From Lithospermum erythrorhizon (taxonomy: Eukaryota > Streptophyta > Magnoliopsida > Boraginales > Boraginaceae): a stretch of DNA of 64,000 nt. The notes beneath the pieces were generated by a model. It did no database searches. It saw only the letters and a program-made list of their open reading frames with translations, and was not told where the DNA came from. Location of the stretch: positions 30,689 through 94,688 of the forward strand of contig JADFUC010000205.1 of NCBI GenBank assembly GCA_019722365.1. The letters run 5' to 3'. A program made the translations under genes and the position numbers. Positions 1 to 12,686 of this stretch are shown one piece after another. Position 1 is the first letter of the stretch, and each line of letters begins with the position of its first letter.

Positions 1-1330
1 TTTCTTTTCTAGTTTGGAGTTCTCTCTTGGCCTCTTGGGATCGTATTTGGTCTTCGAGTAAAAGGCTGCGGGGGTAGAGGACACATGTCCTTTATTTGTA
101 GAAATGTTGAGCTCCATATCATGTGCCCTTGTTGCCAGCTGCTCGAATGTCTTGGGAAGTATTCCTTGCATGATGTCTTTACTTGAGTCAGTCTGCGTTC
201 CTTGGATGCGGCGTGCTAATAGCCGATGACTCACGAAAGTCTATCTTTGCATTTCAATTCAGTTTTTCCATCGGTTGATGATACATGTAGCTCTTCTTTT
301 TCTTTACTTGGTAGCGATTAGCTCGAAAATCGTACTAAGCGTCCTCTTTGCGAAGCGGTTGAGGTCGCCTTCGATCGAGCCCGACTATACATGGAAGCCG
401 GGCTCAGTCATTATACATTCGAGCAACGTTCCTTAGAGGGCCGAAATAATAAGCATTTGGCCATTTCATCCCCACCGGTCAGCGTTGTTCTTGGCGTCTG
501 ACAAAGTAGGCTACGTGTTGTTTGGAGTTTCAGTTCCATCGAAGTGTTGGAACAGGTGTTGTGCTTATAGGCATTCTCAAGCGGTCTATACTAGAGGTAT
601 AGAAACTTTATATAGGTATATGAAGGTGACTCGATCTTCGTGACCTTTGAAATGATAAGAGTTTCTCTTATGTTCACTGGCGATCCTTGAGATGACCACG
701 GCCTTGTGAGGGATAGATGGGCGTCCCGTCTCCATTTTTAGAGGTCATAGAGCCTCTTTGCAGCACAAATTTCTTTGAGCGACTCTTGCTCCTGTTCTTG
801 ACATCAGAGCGATAAGAGTCGTCTTGGTCTTTGAATCTTTTTACATAAATGCTTTCTACAAATCACATTAGGGTAGCCATCTATTCTTTCGGGGAGGTAA
901 TACCGGTCATGATTCTTTGGTGCTAGGAAGTGCGAGCGATGCATAAGAACTTGAGACTACGATTGCCAGTCCTTGTGGAATTGTGGCGGGTGTAAAACCA
1001 CGATTCTTGAAACTCTCGGTGTTCGTTCACGAAGTTATAAACTCAGCATGTGTTGAAATGCTCCTCGGTTGGCATCGATCGCTGGCTTCTACTCTTCATG
1101 AATTGATGCCTTCTAGAGCTCACAGCTTATCGTTAGCGGAGAGACATTAAGTCTTTGAGGGACATCTGCAGTAGAGATCCGTGTATTTGATGAATTTGTG
1201 CTTGATGTAACCACACTCGCTTTGTAGTAACCTTTGATATATGGAGAGGAGTTGGGATAGTCCTCTTGGAAACATCTCGGTTGTCGGCAATAACGAGGGT
1301 AGTTGTGTTGAATAATGGTATTCCGTTCGA
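1..1330 (-). mobile_element. Internal (gag-side) region of a decayed family A LTR element
   Basis: This stretch matches 54745-56050 along its whole length in the same orientation, with many small indels. The shared part starts with the 'tctagtttggagtt' and 'cctcttgggatc' blocks and ends with the 'gggatagtcctctt' block. In the better copy the minus strand encodes gag-like protein and lies next to an LTR, so I read this as the gag-side internal part of a minus-strand element whose 5' LTR is at 2650-4547. No open frame of useful length survives. The element continues past the left edge of the window. Confidence 0.65.
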
Positions 1331-2649
1331 GCCTATTTTTGAAGATAACAAATTGTTTAATGTCGAACTAATCCCGTTTTTCAGTGAACATGTATTGAGG
1401 GTTTATTTCTTAATATATTCAAGCGCTTAAAATGTTGATCGGGAAGTTCGGAGGCTCGTGGATGAGTCTATCAAGCATCAAGCCTTCGAGAGCTCGTGTT
1501 CTTTTATTGTTTATAGGCGTTTTGTAAGGAAACTACACTCTAGTATATTGTCGTTTTAAATATGTGACTAATGACTGCTGATTTAATCTAATTGTGTTTA
1601 AAATCGATGAATTACGTAATTTCTAATCCTAAGTATAGATTGATTCATGGTTAAGTCTCGTACAAATGACTGTGTGGCATTTCGTTTCGAGAATTGGCTT
1701 GAAACGATCTTTATTTTAGAAAGAAAGTCGAACCATCGAGACACATCGAAGGGTTCTGGTCGATGATATACGACCTCACCGATAGAATACCGCACGAGCG
1801 GGCTTATGACCGTTGCCTACGATCCGTCGGGCTCGTCGAGACCCCGATTACCGATGAGGTCACGATCGCGAGGCAACTTTGACCTTAAATTTTTGTGCAC
1901 TATTTAAAACTCTTCTTTTGAAACACAAAAACAACTTTTGTAAATCTTTTGACCCTAAATTTGCGTTAATTCATTGCAAATCCAAGGCAAAAGTCATAAC
2001 TCCTACATTTTAATTAAATTAAATTTATCTTTTGTAGAGTTTCCTAGTTATTGATATTTCCAATTCTCGATCATTTATTGTATTGAGTGATATCCTTGTG
2101 TGGGAAGCATAAGGTTCTTTATTCTAGAGTTGAAGTAGTATATTGAAATCACAGGAGGCGTGTTCTTGGAGTTCACAATCAAGGTTGATTAGGAAGTCGA
2201 AATCCTTAGCGGGTAGCTTAGATTACATTTTAGTAGAGGCTAGGTGTTTGATAATAGGCTTGAGAGAAGTTGGCTTTTGTGTGTATTCAAATAATATTTC
2301 TTGGTCTTGAGTTATCTTTGCCAAAATCAGGAGTTGGAAAGCCGATTCGAAGCGATAAGGGAACGAAGCTCGTTAAATCGCGATGTATTGTTTCTCTTTC
2401 ACTTTGCTCTTTTACTTCCCAGTAGTCTTTTATTATTCTTGTCAATTTGATTATTAATATTATTGACTAATCTTTCTGCGAGCTTGGGTTGTCGATCTAT
2501 ACTTCTTAATCTCTATTATCATTGTGTATTAATTCCGCGTTCTTAAGATTAAAACTCGAAAAAATTAATATAAGTAACTTAAAACATATTACTTCCCCCA
2601 TACAGGTTAAATCTAGGCTATAGTTGTGATGCATACCGGGCCACCACGG
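1331..2649 (-). mobile_element. Leader-like spacer between family A internal region and its LTR
   Basis: This segment separates the gag-side sequence from the LTR and has no counterpart in the copy at 53041-56080, where internal sequence abuts the LTR almost directly. It may be the untranslated leader of a longer element form or an unrelated insertion. I found no convincing tRNA primer-binding site next to the LTR and no coding region. The call rests on position only. Confidence 0.4.
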
Positions 2650-4547
2650 TATAATGCAAAAATTTTTATTATTTATGATATAGGTACAAAATAAAACCCA
2701 TTGTAGAGAAAATTTCGGTGTCATTGAGGTTTTATCAAATCGAAGAAGATCGTACATCAGTATGGATCCACAAGCATTCTTGGCGATTTGTGAATCTTGG
2801 CTGCTGGCTTGAGCTTGATTTGGTCTTGACTTGATTTGATTTGATAGGGTCTTGATAGGAGCTCGATATGAGCTCGGCTTGACATGATTTGATCTTGACT
2901 TGATTTGAGCTTGAGCCTGATTTGATTTGACTTGATTTGAGTTTGGATGAAGCTCTACCGGGAATGGATAGATGTCACAGTCTTGATGGACTCGGTAGTG
3001 CGGACTTGGATATAGTCCGCGCTAGGGAGCCTTAGCCGGCGTATTCTGTGTTGGGCTGTATGAACGTCTTGGTGTGGACTTGATCTCGATTACATGTTAG
3101 ACGATGGACTTGCTATGGCGTTAGCGGTGTGGGACTTGCTTGAGTACCGCCCGGTGGGACCGTGGTGGATAAGCTACGGCCAACCCGGTCAGGACTTTGG
3201 GGATTTGGTGCTTAGCGCTGCGGTGGGGTAGGTGGCTTGAAAGGCGACTTTTTAACTTTCGATAGATTTAGTGCCTTGATATGACAACTCGATTTGAGAT
3301 GGGGCTAGAGCGAGCTATATGGAGTGATAGGAAGAAAGTGTTGAAGCAGCGTTGCTTCTTGCTTATGCTACAAACGACATAGTAGTGTGTTGTTGTAGGC
3401 GGGATTTAGGGATATGACCGAGCAGTGCTTAGTAAGATTTGGCCTCGCTTGGGATTTGAAGTGAGATTTGGCCTCACTTGGGACTTGATTTAAGCTTTGA
3501 AGTAAGCGTCACTTCTAACCTTAGTACAACTGACTATGTAGGTTGTTCTTTGTGGAGTGGGACAGGCGATATGACCCGCGTGGGACTTAGTGAGATTTGA
3601 ACTGGCTTGGGGCAATGAGATTTCGCCTCACTTGGGACTTGATTAAGCTTTGAAGTAGGTTTCTAGGCCTTAATTTCAGGTGCCTATTTTTCCAGCCACC
3701 ACGTGGTGTTTCTGCTGGCGGTTTTAAAAGATTTAACTTAGAAATTTCAGAGATCGTTCTCTGTATTTTCTCAAGGGTTTTGTGTGTTTTTTGTGGTGGA
3801 ATGTTATGGAATTGTTGATGGAAGTGATGATCCTTTCGGTCAAATGAGGGGGGAGGGGTATTTATAGGTTTCTAGGCCTCAAATGCTTATACGATTGGCG
3901 GTTTGATTTAGTGGATCCTTGTCTTGTCGTGAATTTTGAGGCAAGATACGGACCGTTGGAGATTTAGGAATTGCCCAGTGGCCAAGTAATCATTTTTGGA
4001 GTGCCTATTTTAAGATAAAAAGAAGATTCCAGGTTCTTTTCTAGGTCAGCATTTTAAATGTGTGCAGGGCGGCACTAGACCTTGATTTTACACCTTATGA
4101 CTTATAGATGCGATTTTGGACAGCATGTAGTAGCACGATTTTGAATCCATGCTTTTGGAGTCTTTATTTTAAACCTTACGATTTTAGATTCTTCATTTTG
4201 AGCCAACATTGGCCTTCGGAATGTCCCATATGGGCCGATTTTAATAAATAAAATTGGGGTTTAGAGTCACAGTACAATTGACATTAATGCGTCTTTGTTT
4301 CTAGAGAACCACATTAGGGAGTTCAAGCTTTAGGGGTTAATTAATGTAAAGAAATCATATTTTTACTTTGATTAATTTCCACGGACTTGATTTCGGGAAC
4401 CCTCGTTCGTTCGGGTTTGATTTGAATTAGGTTTGTCGAGGCACTTAATTAGTCGCGTGGCATTTTTTTAGTGGCTCGGCCTTGTCAATTTCATTAATTC
4501 CTCTTAATCAATTTAATTACTTTTTTGATAAATTTTCAATGTCTACA
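2650..4547 (-). repeat. Family A LTR, copy 1
   Basis: On the plus strand the repeat runs from TATAATGC (a decayed TGTAATGC) to GTCTACA. It contains a stretch rich in 'gatttgagcttg' words, a block ending in 'tttctaggcct', and an AT-rich tail. The same order occurs at 35584-37427, 51472-53040 and 56077-57615, and reversed at 41960-43240. The TG...CA ends, the length near 1.9 kb and the position next to gag-like sequence support an LTR. On the minus strand it is the 5' LTR of the element to its left. Confidence 0.7.
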
Positions 4548-5130
4548 ATGTCTAAAAAATAAATTAATTTTCTTTCACTTTTTTGGAATTTAATTAATTA
4601 AGTAAATAAATCCATTGGAAGATGCTCATGTAGTATTGGTCGACCATATGCAATTACTACCATGAATTGTCCCAAAACATAACACAGAAAATGACATAAA
4701 GAACTAAATAGTCATATTGGTGGGCCATCCATAAGCCAACCCTAGACACCACCAAGTCAAAATAGCCGCCCCATGTGAATGTTCTAAAGAGTCCCATGGG
4801 GTTTTTTGCAGAGGAAGGCTCAAAGTTTGTACAACAAGAAGTCAAAATAGGGGCCCCATCTGAAAGTTCTAGAAGCATATCTAGGATTTTAACATACAAG
4901 GAAGAAAATAGGCACCCTATCTGAAATAAACTTATCGAACCTCCATTGTTTGATAAGTTTGTGTGTATGTACAAGGGTTTCCTTAAGGATTTTATTATAA
5001 TAAAATATTTGCATCCTTACAATCATTTTAATAAAAAAACTATATTTCTATATGAATTAAAAAATGAATAAATAACATATCAATATATCATTGTGAGAAA
5101 TCTCATAAAAATATAATACATAGTCCTGAA
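4548..5130. other. Non-coding stretch downstream of the bZIP gene with short tandem units
   Basis: No gene is visible here. Three diverged units sharing 'agtcaaaatag' followed by 'ccccat.tgaa.gttcta' occur at about 4755, 4841 and 4903, spaced 60-90 bp apart. The minus-strand frame spanning 4657-4974 follows these units and resembles no protein I know. The part closest to 5131 probably includes the bZIP 3' UTR and polyadenylation signals. Confidence 0.5.
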
Positions 5131-6502
5131 TTATTTCTTATCTCGTCTCTCGTGATTACTTTCGAAGTTTTCATCTAAATAAATATGTCTATGTGAGTTT
5201 TCTAAACAATCCATTGAATGTTCAGAAGTATGGTCTGCCGCCTCGTGGCACCTTGAGAGGTGCATGTAGCCTTTGTTTGATTGCATATCATAAGTATTAG
5301 ATGAAGGTAGAACACATGATTGTCTGTGAGGATCATGTTGTACTAAAACAAAACTAGGATCCATGTTGGAAGCAACCATTGAAAAATGAAGATTTTGTTG
5401 TTTCTCCATGCTATTATCAACTCTTTTTAATGTGTCTTCTGCCATCTTTATCTTTGCCTTTAATATTTCTATTTTTGCTTGCAAGAGTCTATTATTGACT
5501 ACTTCTTCACTGAATCTGTGACTCAACTCAATAACAAGTTTTGTTTTTGAATCTTGATCCGCCTTAAGCTCTGCCACTTGCTTCTCAATTTCATTCTCTT
5601 GGACTTGTTTTTTCTTCCTTGACCGACGTGCCGATTCTCTATTTTGTAGCAATCTCCTCATCTTTTTTGCATCATTGTAGTAAGGATGTTTTGTCATTAC
5701 GAGTTGTTCTTCAAGTTCATCAGAGCACTGTTCTTCACTCTGGAGTGGAGCCATGACCTAATTATAAGTGTGAACAAATAATAAAAATAGGGTACACTAG
5801 ATAGGGAAATTAACATTTCTAAATGATGGAACCAATTCAAAAAATATTATATTTTCTGAAATTTAAAGGGCTAAGGCGGGTAAAGTGCATGTTAACCTTT
5901 CTCACCCACTAGGCCTCCTCTTTGTATTTAATAAACCTACTACTTATTTTCCTTACCTGGAGAGGCATAGAAGATCCACTATCAACTTGGTGTCTACCAC
6001 TAGCACTATCATCTTTGTTGCCTTGTACGTTCGATAACAAGTCATACTCTGTAGGTCTTTCAGTTGAAGATTGAGAGCCCAAATTTCGGTTGCTTTCATG
6101 TGGTGTTGATGTTGATTCTTGTGGACTTGTATTATTTGTAGGAATAGAAGCCTTAATTTTATCACAAGTCTTGTCAAGGCGATGCTTAAGGTATGTTTCA
6201 TACTCTTTGGGGTCTCTTATTGTTGGTGTAGAGCTAGATATCTCTTTATTATTGATACCAATTTTTGTAGGTGATGAATTACATTGGGCAACCATCTTTT
6301 GATTGTTATCTATTGATGAAGGTGGCTTGGAAACATAAGTATCATGATCAATGGAAAACTCTTGTAGGAAACGTTGAAAGTCCAATTCTGATGTGGTGTT
6401 TGTTAGTTTCATTTTTAAGGTAGATGAAGATATATCATTATTTTGTAGAGAACATAATGATGGTACTGAAAAAGACCAAAGATCTTCTGGTATCTCGTCC
6501 AT
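5131..6502 (-). CDS. bZIP transcription factor, Opaque2/group C type
   Basis: The gene is predicted as two coding exons, 6502-5957 and 5757-5131, joined in phase 0 (CAG then GTC) across a GT-AG intron. The product is 390 aa. Exon 1 encodes the N-terminal region, with an LDFQ-F-QEF motif and a 'YETYLKHRLDKTCDKI' segment typical of group C bZIPs, followed by a Ser-rich linker. Exon 2 encodes the whole bZIP: a basic region at about residues 213-233 with the N-x7-R signature (NRESARRSR), then a zipper with hydrophobic heptads starting at Ile239 and the family's 'AKIKMAEDTLKRV' tail. Group C factors bind ACGT-core promoter elements in the nucleus as homo- or heterodimers, usually with group S1 partners. 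An oddity is that the bZIP region has no introns, whereas I recall several in this family. The start codon is the first ATG of an open frame preserved over 182 codons. Confidence 0.85.
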
Positions 6503-8777
6503 AATAATGGATTAATTAATAAGTACCACCTTTAGAGCATTTGTTGTCTTGCACATACAATTGTACTTTTTAGTTTAATACCTGAAATTAAAAAACAATA
6601 TGATGGTGATGAACTATAGTTTACCAATTAACCCACATGAATGTTATATAAGCTATAAAACAAGGATATATTTGAAATCTCATAATAGACAAAACTACGT
6701 TTTAGAACTGATGAAGACCAAGAAATTGTTGCATCAAAACCATGATTTTCATTACTCAGACGCTTAAATATGCACGATAGTCAATTATAGAACATAATTA
6801 AACATTAATATCAATAACTTCATTAAATTTAAACATAAAGATAAATAGGTAATTTGTAGTTTAATAAATCAAATAAATCAACAAGAATTTCTTCAATGAA
6901 AATGAAAACATAAAATTTAGATGTGAAATATAATATATCAATCACAAATATAAGATATAAAAATAGATGAGATGATGTTTGTCGTTGAGATAGGGAACTG
7001 AAATGTAAAATTTACCATTTTCATGAATATAAGATATAAAAATAGGTGAAATGATGTTTGTCATTGAGATAGGGAACTGAAAAGTAAAATTTACCATTTT
7101 CATGATTATGGATGATTTATTACATGATGATGCTATATATCCGTTGAGATATATAACTTGGTGATTTGATATTTTTGTTTCTTTGACACCCAAAGTCTCA
7201 ATTAGTAAATTTAAGGTTACATTTCTATTATAAAGTTATTTCTTTTACCTCGTACGTCTCATCATTCTCTATATCATTTTTTCTCTTCCTCACACACTTA
7301 AACGATAAGGAGAAAATCACGGTATGCATGAACATTCTATAATTAATATTGAATTTTATATTAATATATTATAATTTGATTTGTTATTCTCTTCATTAAT
7401 GTTACACGCTTAAAAGTATTCAAAACTTTAAAATTTAAGACATTTGTTGTTAAAAGTTCAATCCTAGTAATTAAAAGCTAACCCCAATATATAGTATATA
7501 TTAGAGCACAAGACTAATATATAGTACATAATCAATCATATTTTTAAAAGTTATATACGTAGAAGGATGCTAATACATATGTTAGTCATATACCCCTATT
7601 TGAAATAATTATATTTTTAAAATAATATTTTTAGTAATATAGTATGATATTAGGCGTCAAAGATTTCTTGTCTGCCACCCCTCATGTGTTTTCATTGTAT
7701 TATTATTATTGTAAATTTTATTTTTTTCATACAAAATCTATACCGTTAACTCTAGACAAAACAATTTTCATCCAACAAGCTAAAAATTCTCGACATTTCT
7801 CAAAGAAAATAGATACAAACCCACCCTTAAGTTTGAAAACTCTTGGTAATATAAATATATTCGATTTATGTCATATTTTTATAAAAATTGATATATTTGG
7901 AAGTTTTAGTCCCACCTTCGAGTTTGTGGTCTCCCCCTCTCTCTCTCTCTCATATGTATATGTTATTCATACAAAAAAAAAGCAATAGTGGCTCCGGACT
8001 TACCACCATAGATGACTTGAACCTGATCTCTTAATATTATGTAAAGTATTTTACAATTGGATTATACCTTATTGTCCAAATATGATTGTGTTTAAACTTA
8101 AATGAATATCATATAAATGTCATGCTTAGCCTTAAGCTAAAATGATTCAACCACTCTCTAACCTCTCGTTTGTATAGATCATAATATTAGATAGTAATCT
8201 TGAAATATATTTATTTGTATACTTTTTAGTTTTCCCCATGTTTTATTGAAGTTGGGCTTTCAAGTATAGGATTTGTATATGAGATTGATTAATTTGAATA
8301 AGCATATATATCAAATATTTCAAGTATAAGTTGTTTAAACTCCTCCATTAACAAGTTGTTCAAAAATATGTGAGAAAAAACAACTCAAAGATGTCATGAT
8401 CGAGTAACATCAAACAACACATTGTTTTTGTTCAGGTGAGGAATGGTTGGAACGAAACTCGTTTCAATCTGAACTAATCCTAGCCTCAAGCTAGTCTTCA
8501 TTTATTTCCACGCAGGGAAGGAGCCAAAATTTGAGACTGATGGGGGAAGCTGTATTTATAACATAAAAAATAGTTTATTAAAATGTATACAAATTGATGG
8601 GCTAAATGTACTATTTTTTTTATATATCAAAGTTAAAACAAATATGATCACTCTTTTAAACTTGGAAGTAAAGGACTAAAGGCCCATGGCTACCTCCCTC
8701 CTAAACGATGGCTATGTCTGCCATTGTGTTGGTATGTCACGAGCCAACTAGTTTGTTTAATTTGGTGGTATAAAATA
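6503..8777. other. AT-rich upstream region of the bZIP gene with a 79-bp tandem duplication
   Basis: No coding region is supported. The direct repeat at 6948-7105 is described separately. The plus-strand frame at 7644-7988 is low-complexity (poly-Tyr, poly-Ser and Lys stretches) and resembles no known protein. A short CT run lies near 7936. The bZIP promoter should lie just above 6503, but I could not pick a convincing TATA box. Confidence 0.5.
6948..7105. repeat. Tandem duplication, two 79-bp units
   Basis: Two adjacent units begin at 6948 and 7027 with 'atataagatataaaaatag' and end with 'taccattttcatga'. They differ at only a few positions, so the duplication is fairly recent compared with the surrounding repeats. 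It lies about 450-600 bp upstream of the bZIP start codon. Confidence 0.9.
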
Positions 8778-8934
8778 TACTTTCTATTCCATGAAGATTG
8801 TTATAATTTTTTTATTTTTTATTATATGTTACCATTGTTTGCATGTGTTTTTTGAGGTAGATTCACTTTAGTTAATAATCTCTTAATTTTTTGAAAAAGT
8901 TAAATTAAACAATCTTTATGAAATAGAAGGAGTA
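8778..8934. mobile_element. MITE with ~25-bp terminal inverted repeats
   Basis: The left end TACTTTCTATTCCATGAAG is the imperfect reverse complement of the right end, which reads CTTTATGAAATAGAAGGAG then TA. The element is 157 bp, AT-rich and non-coding, and sits in a TA-rich target. Size, ends and composition fit a Stowaway-like (Tc1/mariner) MITE, although the TA target duplication cannot be separated from the flanking TA run. Confidence 0.7.
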
Positions 8935-10976
8935 GTATATATGGTAATTATAGTTCGATTAGTTTTGAAGGTTTTTCCGAAAATTGAGAGGACTTAAAAG
9001 TCTAATTTGTTGATACCTAATATTCAATTTGTTGCCATGATTATATTATAGAGGATGAACAATATCTATGAATAATTTCCCTATTGAACTCGAAGTAATG
9101 AATACTTTTTTGTGATTGTAAATTAGCAATGAAGATTGAAGAGTACGATTACATAGTATAATAAATTACAGTCTGAATATTGAGTATTACAAGTAAAAAT
9201 CTGAGAAATTAAATGGCAAGACGGTTAGAGTAAAGCTCTCGCTATGTTTTTAATGAGAGTAGGCAAAGGCATCGCACATGAAAATTTGGATCGAAGTAAT
9301 GAATACATTATTAATATTGATTAAGTAGAATATATTTTTTAATACCTAATTCTATTAAGCTCGAATTTTGCATGAGATCCCGATCAATTAGTAAGGTAGT
9401 TTGAGCTGAGCTCGCAAGAAGTGTGAATTAACTCGTTAAAATAACGTACACTAGCTCGGATCTAGAAATGACTCAATTAGACACCAAATTATGCCAATTT
9501 TTCCAGACACATGCATAACTATTTGACATCCTCAAATGAGAAAGAGAATGATGATGGTTTTACAAATATTAACATCATACATTCCTACATCAACATAAAA
9601 ACCGTTGATCGCGTGTCTCATTCCCTATGGCAATTCCTAACACAAGGGATAAGGACTGAAGGCCACATGTTAATTTTATCTGTAAGTTTGATATCGTTCC
9701 CTAATCCCTCATATTTTGTACATAATGGATATTGAATACTACCTTTAGTCCAATTTAACCGGGATATTTGATTTACCAATTAAAGTTAATCAACTTTGAT
9801 TATAAATTAATCCTATTTAAATATTTTGTTATGAACTTAAAACATCATGAACATTATTATATAGTTTTGGACTTTTTCAAAACTTTAAAAAAGAATATTT
9901 GAATATTAGTTAAAGTTGACTGATTTCATAAAATACATGTAAAAACTGATCAAATAAGACAAGTAATGAAAAAAGAAAGTTCAAATGCCTTGAAAAAATA
10001 ATGTCTATGAGTTGAGGAAAAAGCGTAAGCGATGTGAAGTGTTGGAGCCGGATCTGCCGTCGGTTGAATCTGATAGTTTATGCTATTAATAAACATGTGC
10101 ATATATTTTCGGGATTCTACTGATTTTGGTTAGATTTAGAAGAGATATTTTCGATCATAATATATGAAAATGACTTGAATTATTCCCAAATCATGAAAAT
10201 TTCGATTTAATTGATTATGAGATCATATGAAAGAAGGGAAATATTATGAGAATGTATTATGGAAAGGAATCAAAAATTTACTTTCCATAAGTCAATAATT
10301 GCTTTGATGTGCCTACATGTATAATATGATCATGTGTAAGAGCGCGTCATCAATTTCACAAAATTTTCTACAACTTCCAATCGTCGAGCACTATTTTAAG
10401 GGTTAGAAACTTTATGTATGTCTTTAACAACTTATAAGACATTAAGTAAAATATAAAAATGGAAATTAATATTTCAAGATTTTCGTTAATGTAAGAAAAG
10501 GTCAAGTATGAAAAAATATTATAGGGAGCGGTATAAATTTGGGGTGTGAGTAAATTTGTTTAGGGGCTCAAGTTATTTTAGGGGAGCTGAAAAGGCACAA
10601 TTTTATCTATTTTTAGTTTTTCATCCCCATTATAGTTTTTAGGCAAGGCGATGCGCGTACTCTAAACCCGGCGATTATTATCCTTCAAAATTGTATTTTC
10701 TCGTTTAAGAGTGAGGTAAAAAGATTTGAGCGAAATTGGCAGAGCAGATATGCCGGGCTAATGCATAAAACTCTCTTAGTTTAATACATTGCATTGTGAT
10801 ACTGCATTCTGACAATTCTCGTATTGTTTGTTTTGCAGTAATGTAAGTCAAATATTAGGAGAGTATTGTAACAAGAAGGAGAGGTGTCTTGAAGTCGGGA
10901 GGCCTTTGCACTTATTCACCGGGAGATAAGTATAATAGAGCAAGAAGAATGGGGATTAGCAACGCGGGTCCTTATT
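8935..10976. other. Intergenic AT-rich stretch, no gene seen
   Basis: Frames here are short and unsupported, including 9511-9735. The part from about 10500 to 10976 is less AT-rich and may be remnant repeat sequence next to the Ty3 element. I found no RNA gene, no inverted repeats and no recognisable protein remnant. Confidence 0.5.
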
Positions 10977-12545
10977 TGTAATGTAATAACTTGAATTCTG
11001 GCTGCTTGATTTTATTAAATTATATTTGCTCGATTAGAGTGGTGGGACCCATAGATGATATCTATAATTTGGGAATAGTATCGATATCGAGGCAGTATGA
11101 GTGAGTATTAATATATGCCTCGGGAATAACACATTTGAAATGTCGGTTTTTAATTGAGATTTAAGAATGCAGTAGTGGAGAAGTGCTTAGAAACCGAGCG
11201 GAACTTAATTTTCCTACAAATATCTCGCCCTACCACCACTATTCATCATCTTCATCCAAAACCCATCCCCGCTTTCCCCGTTTGGTAGAGATTCCGTTCC
11301 CAAGCTCTTGAAATTTTTCTTCATTTCTTAATTCTTTGGCTCGAGGCGTTAAAAAGTTGATTTTAAATGCTTACTCCTCAACATTCCGCATCTTCGGAGG
11401 TAGAAAGTTTGAAGCTTTGTGATGTTTTCTTAAGTTTTTGGAGAGGTTGACTTTGATTGTCTTTTTTGGTTTGAGTTTTGAAAGTTTTAAATGGTATATA
11501 AGTATAAATAGACTTGAATTATGTGTTTAGTAGTGATTATAATTGATTTTAGGGGTTGAAATGTGTTGATTTGGTTAGTTGACTTAGGTTGACTTTTTCT
11601 AAATTCTTTAAATTGTATTGTGATGTTTTTGGGATCTTAACATAGTAATTTTGGAGTATAGGTGGATGTTTGGCGTTGATTGAAAGAGAGAATATTATGA
11701 GTTAGGTTTTGTAAGTGAGTAGTAATTGGGTTTGAACTTAAGGTTGATTATATGGATTAATGGGTTGGGGAATTGATTGTTGGATTAGTTAGAAGTTGTT
11801 TAAAAAGTGTTGGAATCGGGGTAGAGGGAGGGCAGTTTGATTAGTGATTTGGGGTGGTTGGAATTTCGTTTGTTTTTGTCGTTAAACTCGCGTAGTAAAT
11901 ATTATCACACAGGTTGATAACTATAATTGTTGTAAATTTGATAGTTAAAATACTAAAAGCGGGGTTATGATTGTAGTAAGTAGTAATAGTATTTTGGTGT
12001 TTGTGATGATCGGGCGTGGAGGCGTGAGCGGCGACTTGGCCTAATTAGGCGGGGCGCTATTAGTTGCTAGCCAATGTGAGTATTTATCTCACGGGTGTTG
12101 ATTAACTACTTGATTGCGGATATGTGTATGTGGCCCATGATTTTGTGTTATTGTATGTTGAATATGAGATTGTTTGGTTGAGTTGGTAGATTAGGTAATG
12201 CAGTGGTTTCCTTAGTCGTATAGGTGTTTGAGGTGATGTCGAGTCATATTAGGATGAGTTGTACATGAGTTGATGATGTATGTTGAGTTGTATTATCCGG
12301 TATTTACCTTATACTTCGGGATAAGGGGGTGTATTTAACAAATGCATAGATTCACGATTCGGTGGCCAGTACTTATGTCGTGAGGCGCCACTTCTTAAAA
12401 TTGTTCTTGTCCGTTGTATATATTGTTTTATTGGATTGTTTTTAGGACATGTGTCTTTTGAATTTAGGTAATCATGATTGGTGACTCTTGGTGTCAGTTG
12501 GACGATTCGAACCTCGAGGCGTGCGGGCACAGGCGGGTCGTTACA
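10977..12545 (+). repeat. 5' LTR of the Ty3/gypsy element, internally deleted
   Basis: It begins TGTAATGTAATAAC and ends GGTCGTTACA, giving TGTAA/TTACA termini immediately before the primer binding site. From about 11860 to 12330 it aligns with 16810-17280, and from about 12390 to 12545 with 18150-18317. The roughly 850 bp present between those blocks in the 3' LTR are missing here. Confidence 0.85.
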
Positions 12546-12549
12546 ATTT

Positions 12550-12561
12550 TGGTATCAGAGC
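12550..12561 (+). other. Primer binding site, tRNA-iMet type
   Basis: TGGTATCAGAGC starts five bases after the 5' LTR end. It is the standard sequence complementary to the 3' end of initiator methionine tRNA used by Ty3 and copia elements in plants. The match is perfect, unlike the coding parts of the element. Confidence 0.95.
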
Positions 12562-12686
12562 GTAGGTTTCAGATTATTTGGTTGTCTGTGTGGTTATGTG
12601 CCTGACTGTGTGTTTTCTTGAGCTATGTTGGTTGAGTCTTTTCCTGGAGATCTAAGTCTTTCTTTCATTTTCGTAGACTGTTGAGG

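Noticed and set aside
2600..2650. Primer binding site next to family A LTR copy 1
   Set aside because: No tRNA-complementary sequence such as TGGTATCAGAGC or TGGCGCCG is present next to this LTR, and the same check failed at 43246 and 56076.
5953..6302. Extra frames on both strands over bZIP exon 1
   Set aside because: Alternate-frame shadows of the exon encoding the N-terminal half of the bZIP factor.
7644..7988. 114-codon plus-strand open frame upstream of the bZIP gene
   Set aside because: Composition is driven by AT and CT simple sequence (Tyr, Ser and Lys runs), with no resemblance to a known protein and no splice or promoter context.
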